A stretch of DNA of 64,000 nt from Juglans regia (Eukaryota > Streptophyta > Magnoliopsida > Fagales > Juglandaceae). Below are positions 57,231 through 64,000 of this stretch, in pieces (the stretch's first letter is position 1; each line of letters starts with the position of its first letter). A program made the position numbers and the translations under genes. The notes beneath the pieces are model-generated. The model did not search any database and was not told where the DNA came from. It was given only the letters and a program-made list of their open reading frames with translations. The DNA is taken from the NCBI RefSeq assembly GCF_001411555.2, contig NC_049911.1:30477044-30541043 (forward strand), written 5' to 3'.

Positions 57231-59711
57231 TTACCCTGCACTCAACACGCATCCAGAAACAGAAAAACCCCGAAACCCTCAAATCTCCACGGCGCATAAA
57301 GATTCGCCGGTCGCGCTGGTTATGGCACCGTTGGTTACGCATGCAGAATCTGAACCGATCGGAAGCGACTGACGGTGACAATTTCTGAAATTCAACAAAT
57401 AAAAAGAAAGAGAGAGTGAGAGAGAAATAGAGTGTTGCTGGGTAAATACTTGGACTATGACAGGGAATTTCAGAGAAGGAAGTGAGCCGAGAGTGATAAG
57501 AATTGAAAGGACCCGTGGATTCGGAAATCGGAAATTAGGAAAAAATAGATCGAGATTTTAGGAAAACAAACAAACTAATAAGAAAGTAAACAGTGTTTAA
57601 TGTTAAAAGTCCTTTAAAATATCATTGTTCTGTTCGTACGATGGCGAAATAGGACATGTTCTGGTCGGGGGAAAGGAATTTTATTTTGTTTTGACGCTAT
57701 GGGAAAGCGTGAATTCCTCCTCCATCAAATTATTCGGTCCAATATAAGCCTCGCCCAACTCCAAGCCGGTCCGGACCGGAATAAGCATCGTGATTGGGGG
57801 ACATGGAGATGGGATCGGACGGCAGAAGTTTGGTTGCAAGTGCTTGATTAGGTGGGAGAGGGACACGTGTGATAAGGATAGCTCACTTTCCATGTTCCAG
57901 AAAATTGGCAAGTGAGGTGTTCCTCGTAAGATAACTTCTTGGGAATTTAAAAGTTTAACCTCTCCACAAGTAATAACCTTTTTTGATGAGCTCATCGAAT
58001 AAATAAATAAATAAAATGTCTTCCAATGTAAGATCTAGTTGGTGCTCGGCTGAAGCCAATATTCAAGTGTTGCTAATCATAATCCTTAAAAAAAAAAAAA
58101 AGGCATTAAACTATAGAGTATTTGCAAAACTTTAACTAATTTGGTTCTTTACTATGTTGGTGCGTTATCGTGACTTAGGAGTAAAATTTTATTTATAAAT
58201 ATGGGTAGGATTGGACCAAGCATTAGCCAATGAAACCATAGGTTTAAGTTTTCTCCTTCAATATTATGTCATGTTAAAGATAGAAATAATACAGTTTTAA
58301 AATATGCAAGTTATATACTCATTTAAGAATAAATAAATAAATAAATATGAAATCTGTGTAAAAAAATAAATTCTAAAATAAGTACTCAAAATTTGCATAC
58401 TTTAAAATTCTATATAGTATTATTCTAATTAAAATTGAACCTATTGAATAAAAAACATATTCGTGCAAAAAAATAATTTTTTTACTAATTATTCTCAATT
58501 TGAGAGAGATTTAAGTAAAATAAAGATATACATATGTAATGAGTCTTATTCAGTATTTAATGCTGTCTAAAAATTCACATGACCAATAATAACATGCGAG
58601 CAATGATGAATATTGTGAAATCTATTAAACGTGTTATGATACAGTTAACTCTGAGTTATTCCACAAAACTATAGTCAAGCCAAACCCATTTTTCGTTGGC
58701 ATTAGGTCTGCTTCGATACTGTTACGGCTGCTGCATTTCTGGGCAGCTTGAGAGAAGTTGAACCACTCGGGCAGGTTTCAACTGACTCTAAACTATTTTT
58801 GAAGAATTATTTTGCATAGCATGATAAAGATAAAATTAAAAAACAAAATCACTTGGTCTCACGCGTTTTTAGAAAGCTTTACGAGTTTTATCTTGACCAT
58901 TATGATATGTGTTGTGTATAAGCATTGTCTATTTTTAAAAAATATATATAAAAAATATATAAAGTTTATATTAAAATTTTAATTTTTAAATAATAATCCC
59001 TAAGTTTTTTATAAAAAAAAATGTACAACACTTACCTAATTTATTACCTAGCATCATACAGTATTCTTGCAAATTCAAACTTAAGAAATCGATAATTCCA
59101 TCCTTGTACAATTAGGCTTCATTTGATTCTTAAATACATCTCAACTGATCATTATAATTTTTTTAAATTTTAATATAAAATATAATAAAAAGTTAAAATT
59201 TTGTAAATCTTAAAATAATAATAATATTAAAAAATAATATTTAACAATAGTTTATCATCTCAATTCAATTTAATTCAACATCCAAACGTAATTTTAGAAA
59301 AAAAGTATCACTACAACCACAGCTAGTAACGAGTTACCGCTAGTTATTTTAGTGTATTTTTTTATATGTATTTTTTTAATACTTTTAAGAGTTCCTCTTT
59401 GGAATGGTCTGGCTAGTTTTGGGCGTTTAACAACCCTCAATCAAAGGGCAACACATCAGCAAGTTTACACTAAACAACATAAAACCAAAGCACCCGATAA
59501 TTCCATATTTCACTATCTTTGTTCATCATCCATTGCCCATTCATCAAATCAACTGAAAGAAGTTGAATTTTCACATAAAGCAACTCAAATCACATAACCA
59601 AACATGCATCAAATAATCACAAAACCAATTTAAATCACCATTTGTTTTGAACAAAAAATCATTTGTTTTCAACCTCATTGGAGCCATTCAAGAACAATAG
59701 AACATCACCAC

Positions 59712-59759
<48 letters not shown>

Positions 59760-61934
59760 ACTCGAATCGTTTCTGTCTGGGCTTTTTTGAATACGACGCT
59801 ATTTCCCATTGCTCGACACTATCGTTATGATTTTTCAGTCTGGGATTTGCCACTCTACTTCCCATCACTACTTCCCACACTACTTACCATTGTTTTCTCT
59901 CTTGGATTTTTCAGTCGACGTCGATGCTACAAAAGAGGGGGAGGGTTCGAGGAGCAAATTTCGCCAGGAAGGGGGGCTGGTGGGATGGGTTTGCCTCATG
60001 GGGGGTTTCATGGGTGAGGGGTTTCGAGAAAGGGTAGGAGGGCACGACGCTGGCGCAAGGTGATGGAGGGAGGGCCCGATGTCGGTGCGAGGTAGTTGCG
60101 AGAGGGGGGGAGGCGGAGAAGCATTTCGTCTGAATAGGAGAAGAATATTTCTGTTGTGATGAATTTTATTAGTCTGTGATCCGATTACAATATTGATAAA
60201 ATGAGATTCATACATGGTATTTTTTCATTGAATGATTGTTATTTGAAGAAGAACAGATTGACTAGATCAAAGTTTTTCTCTATTTTTAAATATATATTTA
60301 AAAAAAAAAATCATAACATTATTAAAAAACAAATAAAAAAAATTGACACCGGTGGAAGTTGGGAGCGGTGGAAGCGTGGAACTAGCATTATTCTAACTAA
60401 TAATAGATTGGAAACAGGTCACATCAATACCTTTTGTGGACGGCTGCAAATTCTTACCCTGCCGCTTGCCGGCATCCTCTTAAAATATAGAATGAGAAGA
60501 TAAAATGCCTTTTATTTATTTATTTATTGATTATAAAAATGCATAATAAATAAATAGGATAATCATATTTCCATTTCTTTCTATGGGGCAGATCTAATTA
60601 AACAAAAATAAAGTCTTTCATGATTGCGTGATTGCCGTTGAACAATCCCCAAAAAACAAAATTATCGTTGAACTAGTAGGGTCATCTGTTTTCTTAACTT
60701 GTTTTAAAAAGAACAATTTAACAACAAAATCCTTGAAATTCCACGTAGACCATGTGTACCCAAGAAATGTCTTACTTTTTAAAAGGTTTGTATATATACC
60801 CAAACTATATATTTGAGGTTTGTATATATTATTAATCTACATAAATTTTTACATTTTAGCAATATATACATATATGATATGAACTATTTATTATTTAAGA
60901 AAAAGACTTTTCATGAAATTTTTTTAAAGAAATACATATTAGAAAATTTATTTTAAATGACTACGAGAAGTATTATTTTTTTCTTTAAATTTATTATTTT
61001 CAATTAATTTAATTAATATATTTTAAATTATTATTTATTTGATTAACTTATATTTAAAACATATCAAAGCTCGAAACTGCCATTAAAACTGATAATATTT
61101 AAGGTAATAAATAATATTATAATTTTTTAGATTTATTTTATAATAAACAAATTTAAAATTTAAACTCTCACAAAAAGCATATTAATTTATAATCTTATTT
61201 ATGCAGAGCATAATAAGAAATAAGAGCATTGGTAGTGGTTTATGCATCTTCATATGCAAAATCATCATTTTTAAAGAATAATTTTACATATAAAAAAAAA
61301 TTCCCACATTAATTTATGCATTTTGAACCAAATAATAATTAAATATTATTTTTTTTAATTTTTTATTTGTTTCTTAAATTTATTTTTTTATATATATTTT
61401 ATAATTAACGTCCACTTTGTATTATCAACTTAATATAAATTTTATGTATCAAAATTATTTTAATATAAATTCTATAAAATTGATTTTAATGGATAGGAAA
61501 AAAAAATAGTAAAATAATGTTTGAAAAATGAATAGTATTATTATTTATAACTATGTAAAAATTTAAAAATGTATAAGTTAATATAGATAAATTTAAATAT
61601 ATATTCTTTAAATTTAAAGATAAAGATAAAAGAAAAAAAAAAAAATCACTGCCAATATCCTGAGAGAGGAAAGGAACACCACTGGGCCATTGGAATTTGG
61701 GCCGCGCGCTTACATAAGATGCGTGTGCAGTAATGCCACCCCTACTGAACTCTGCTGACAAAGGGCGTGCATTGGGACGCCTGAAGGGTCGTCGACATCA
61801 TCGTCAACTCTTCTGAAAAAAATACGGACTCTCGTACGCCCAGAGACGGACGAAAAAGACAAGTGACTGTGTGAGCCACCCGATAGATCGTACTATATAT
61901 CCTAGCCTAGCTTAGCTCACCTAAAAGTCAAATC
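57231..61934. other. UBP/USP intergenic region; no gene seen
   Basis: The stretch holds the divergent promoters of the UBP gene (minus) and the USP gene (plus). A (TC)n(AC)n microsatellite lies at about 59715-59759. GC-rich sequence at 59.9-60.15 kb produces ORFs on both strands without recognisable domains. The rest is AT-rich. Confidence 0.55.
59110..59290. repeat. AT-rich dispersed element, third clear copy
   Basis: TTAGGCTTCATTTGATTCTT, ACATCTCAACTGATCATTAT, the AATAATAATATTAAAAAATA core and ATCTCAATTCAATTTAATTC before CATCCAAACG follow the same order as the copies at 4.2 and 32.2 kb. Confidence 0.5.
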
Positions 61935-62839
61935 ATGTCCGGCGGGAATTTGAGATGCGTGATCGTGGCCGTCGATGGCAGCCAGGAGAGCATGAACGCC
62001 TTGAGATGGGCGCTCGACAACATCAAGCTGCGATCCCCTACGGTAGAGTCCGCCGATGACGGTGCTTTCGTTGTCCTTCACGTCCAATCCCCTCCGTCAA
62101 TCGCCGCCGGCCTCAGTCCCGGCTCCATCCCCTTTGGCGGGCCCAGTTACGTACTCATTAAGCTCTCACTTCCCAGTGTTTACCGAAAATAGGGAAAAAA
62201 AAAAACACTTCTATTGCTTACTGAAGGAATTGGAAAATGGAATGATTAGGTGATTTGGAGGTGCCTGCGTTCACTGCGGCTATCGAGGCGCACCAGAGAC
62301 GGATCACCGAAGCGATACTGGATCACGCTTCCCGGATCTCCTCTGAATACAATGTTAGCCTTTATCACGTGTCCTTCTCTTTCCTCTCCTGCCGGAAGGC
62401 GGAAACACACACACCCTTTAATACATCGGTGTTGATATTTTGTAGTTAGCTTGATTACGAATATGAATGATCGTGTCGGTATATCTCATTACCACTGAGT
62501 ATCATTTTTTTTCTGTTTGCAAAATATTTTGTATGATGCGATGAATCCATCTCAATTTCGGATTTTGGTGGCCGAGAATATCTTTTGGGTTATAATTGTC
62601 CAACATAACATTTGATTTGCAGGTAAGACAAGAGGTTGCAATATGGTAGTATACTGAAATTATGTCGTCATGGAATATGCTCTGCTCAATTGAATTAGAT
62701 GATTTCTGTTTCACTGGCAGGTGAATGTCGAAACGAAAGTAGTCGTCGGCGATTCAAAAGAGAAGATTTGTGAAGTTGTAGATACTTTGCATGCTGATTT
62801 GCTTGTGATGGGCTCCCGTGCTTTTGGCCCTCTTAAAAG
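61935..62839 (+). CDS. Universal stress protein A-like, 5' exons (3' end outside window)
   Basis: Exons 61935-62145, 62250-62353 and 62721-62839 join in frame to 144 codons plus two bases. The donor inside the AGT codon (A|GTTACG) gives the family-typical FGGPSDLEVPAFTAAIEAHQ across the junction; other donors break the frame. The N terminus has RCVIVAVDGSQESMNALRWA, the first beta strand and Asp-containing nucleotide-pocket segment of the USP fold. Exon 3 carries KICEVVDTLHADLLVMGSRA and then FGPLKR. The last exon, expected to carry the GSVSNYC-type end of the nucleotide-binding motif and about 30 more residues, is not found before 64000, so the final intron exceeds 1.1 kb. By family knowledge these are small alpha/beta proteins linked to stress responses; many bind ATP. 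Confidence 0.92.
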
Positions 62840-64000
62840 GTATAATTTAGTTATGAAAAAATCTATTCATGATCTTGACACTATATATAATTTTTTTTTT
62901 TTCTCTCATATGTTATGTTGTTTGGATTATGAGTAAAATAATTGAATTAATTTACGTAAAATAAAATAAATAAATGAGTGGAAAAGTAACTTAGACAGAC
63001 TTTTTAACACATACGCAATGCACGCATACATATATATATATATATATCAAATTTATGTTAATCTGGAGTTGCATTTAATACTACAATTTGATCCTCCAAC
63101 CAAAAATTTATGGTCCTTCCCAAAGAAGACATCTTTCCCTTTCCCTATTTTCCTCTACCATCTTTCTTTCCCCGCTTCCCTTAAATGAAACAGTGTAAAA
63201 TCTTTATTTTCTCCCCCGAAATCAGAGTATAAAAAATCCTTATTTACCCCCTTCCAACCAAACTGGGTGTAAAACTTTCTGCAATGTATGCTCATGCGTC
63301 TGACCTTTGAAAGCCTTTTCTCCAGCAATCATACCTACCACCACAATTCTCCAATCATACCACACTTCTGTTTACCCTTGTTCATAATCTGATTGGAGCA
63401 TTGGACTACATTAGAATCTTATAGATTTATACTAATCCACACTTAAGCGCCACACTTGTAAAATACTAGGGTGCTCGCATGCTTTGTTCTGAGAATGGGT
63501 ATGTGGATGCACATATATGAGGCGCGTCTAGCATGATGTCAGAGCATAGACATATGAGAAACATTTCTATGTAATCTGTTTAGTTCTGCACTTCACACAA
63601 TGAATCTTGTTCAAAACATAAATATGGCCCATGGTAGTTTTTTTTTCCTTTGGTAAGTAGCTACATGGCAGTCTCTAAAGTAGCCACATGGTTGTGGTCT
63701 TGTAGAGTTTTTATTTCTCTAATGTTGCTCAAATATCTCCGTGGATATGAACAATGACTGTACCGCTCATGTCTCTTTGGTAGTACTCCAACTCCGAGTG
63801 CTAGATTTGCTAGGAACAAGATCTTGAAGCTTCCACTTGCCTCTTGCCTCTTGCTTCACAATTCATCTTGTCCTTTAATATTATATCTAATTCAGAAGAT
63901 TTTTTATAAGTTATGTATTTCAAAAGATTAGAATAAATACCAGATGCTGTCTTTAGATACTTTGTTCGTGTCATATTGTGGGTTTGAGGGGTTTGAGGGG
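62840..64000 (+). other. Last USP intron, continuing past the window
   Basis: Starts with the donor GTATAA at 62840. A search of all frames found no acceptor followed by the expected final USP exon. A TA microsatellite lies at about 63030-63047. No other gene is apparent. Confidence 0.6.

Noticed and set aside
59787..60215. Overlapping ORFs on both strands in a GC-rich patch
   Set aside because: Low-complexity Gly- or Pro-rich translations with no family resemblance. An unannotated 5' exon cannot be fully excluded, but nothing supports one.
1..64000. CRISPR arrays, operons, rRNA or tRNA genes
   Set aside because: No regularly spaced direct repeats with unique spacers, no compact gene strings and no cloverleaf-forming sequence were seen. 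Introns and retroelements show a plant nuclear genome.

Overview
The window is nuclear DNA from a woody eudicot. Genes are sparse and intron-rich with GT-AG junctions, and they are separated by long AT-rich stretches full of microsatellites, MITE-like elements and LINE debris. One AT-rich dispersed family, seen near 4.2, 32.2, 39.3 and 59.2 kb with TCTCAACTCAAC-type ends, resembles repeats I associate with Fagales, possibly Juglandaceae. That taxonomic guess is inference. No bacterial features, rRNA, tRNA or CRISPR were found.

Layout. 0-1.7 kb: 3' end of a lysine-rich protein gene of unknown function (+). 7.2-8.1 kb: two-exon bHLH transcription factor (+). 10.0-11.6 kb: decayed LINE 3' half (+). 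12.8-19.4 kb: complete 13-exon AP-4 complex mu subunit gene (+), 451 codons as reconstructed. 20.3-20.7 kb: small secreted PELPK-repeat protein (+). 22.9-25.3 kb: duplicated repeat block. 27.7-28.7 kb: intronless AT-hook/PPC (AHL) regulator (+). 30.2-30.8 kb: SINE-like sequence and an RNase H relic. 31-39.6 kb: gene-poor. 39.6-42.1 kb: candidate solo LTR with an internal minisatellite and a 417-bp tandem duplication. 42.2-57.2 kb: an 11-exon MYND-finger ubiquitin-specific protease of the UBP15/16 group (-), 1116 codons. Its third intron, about 8.9 kb, holds a complete LINE with two open ORFs and a perfect 15-bp target-site duplication. 61.9 kb to the end: 5' exons of a universal stress protein gene (+) that runs off the window.

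The cellular genes form no cluster. They cover transcription (bHLH, AHL), vesicle sorting (AP-4), deubiquitination (UBP), cell wall (PELPK) and stress (USP). The best point of interest is the nested structure in the UBP intron: a young-looking LINE sits inside a fragment resembling a plant MAPKKK gene, which is itself flanked by imperfect inverted repeats. I found no convincing previously undescribed biological system.
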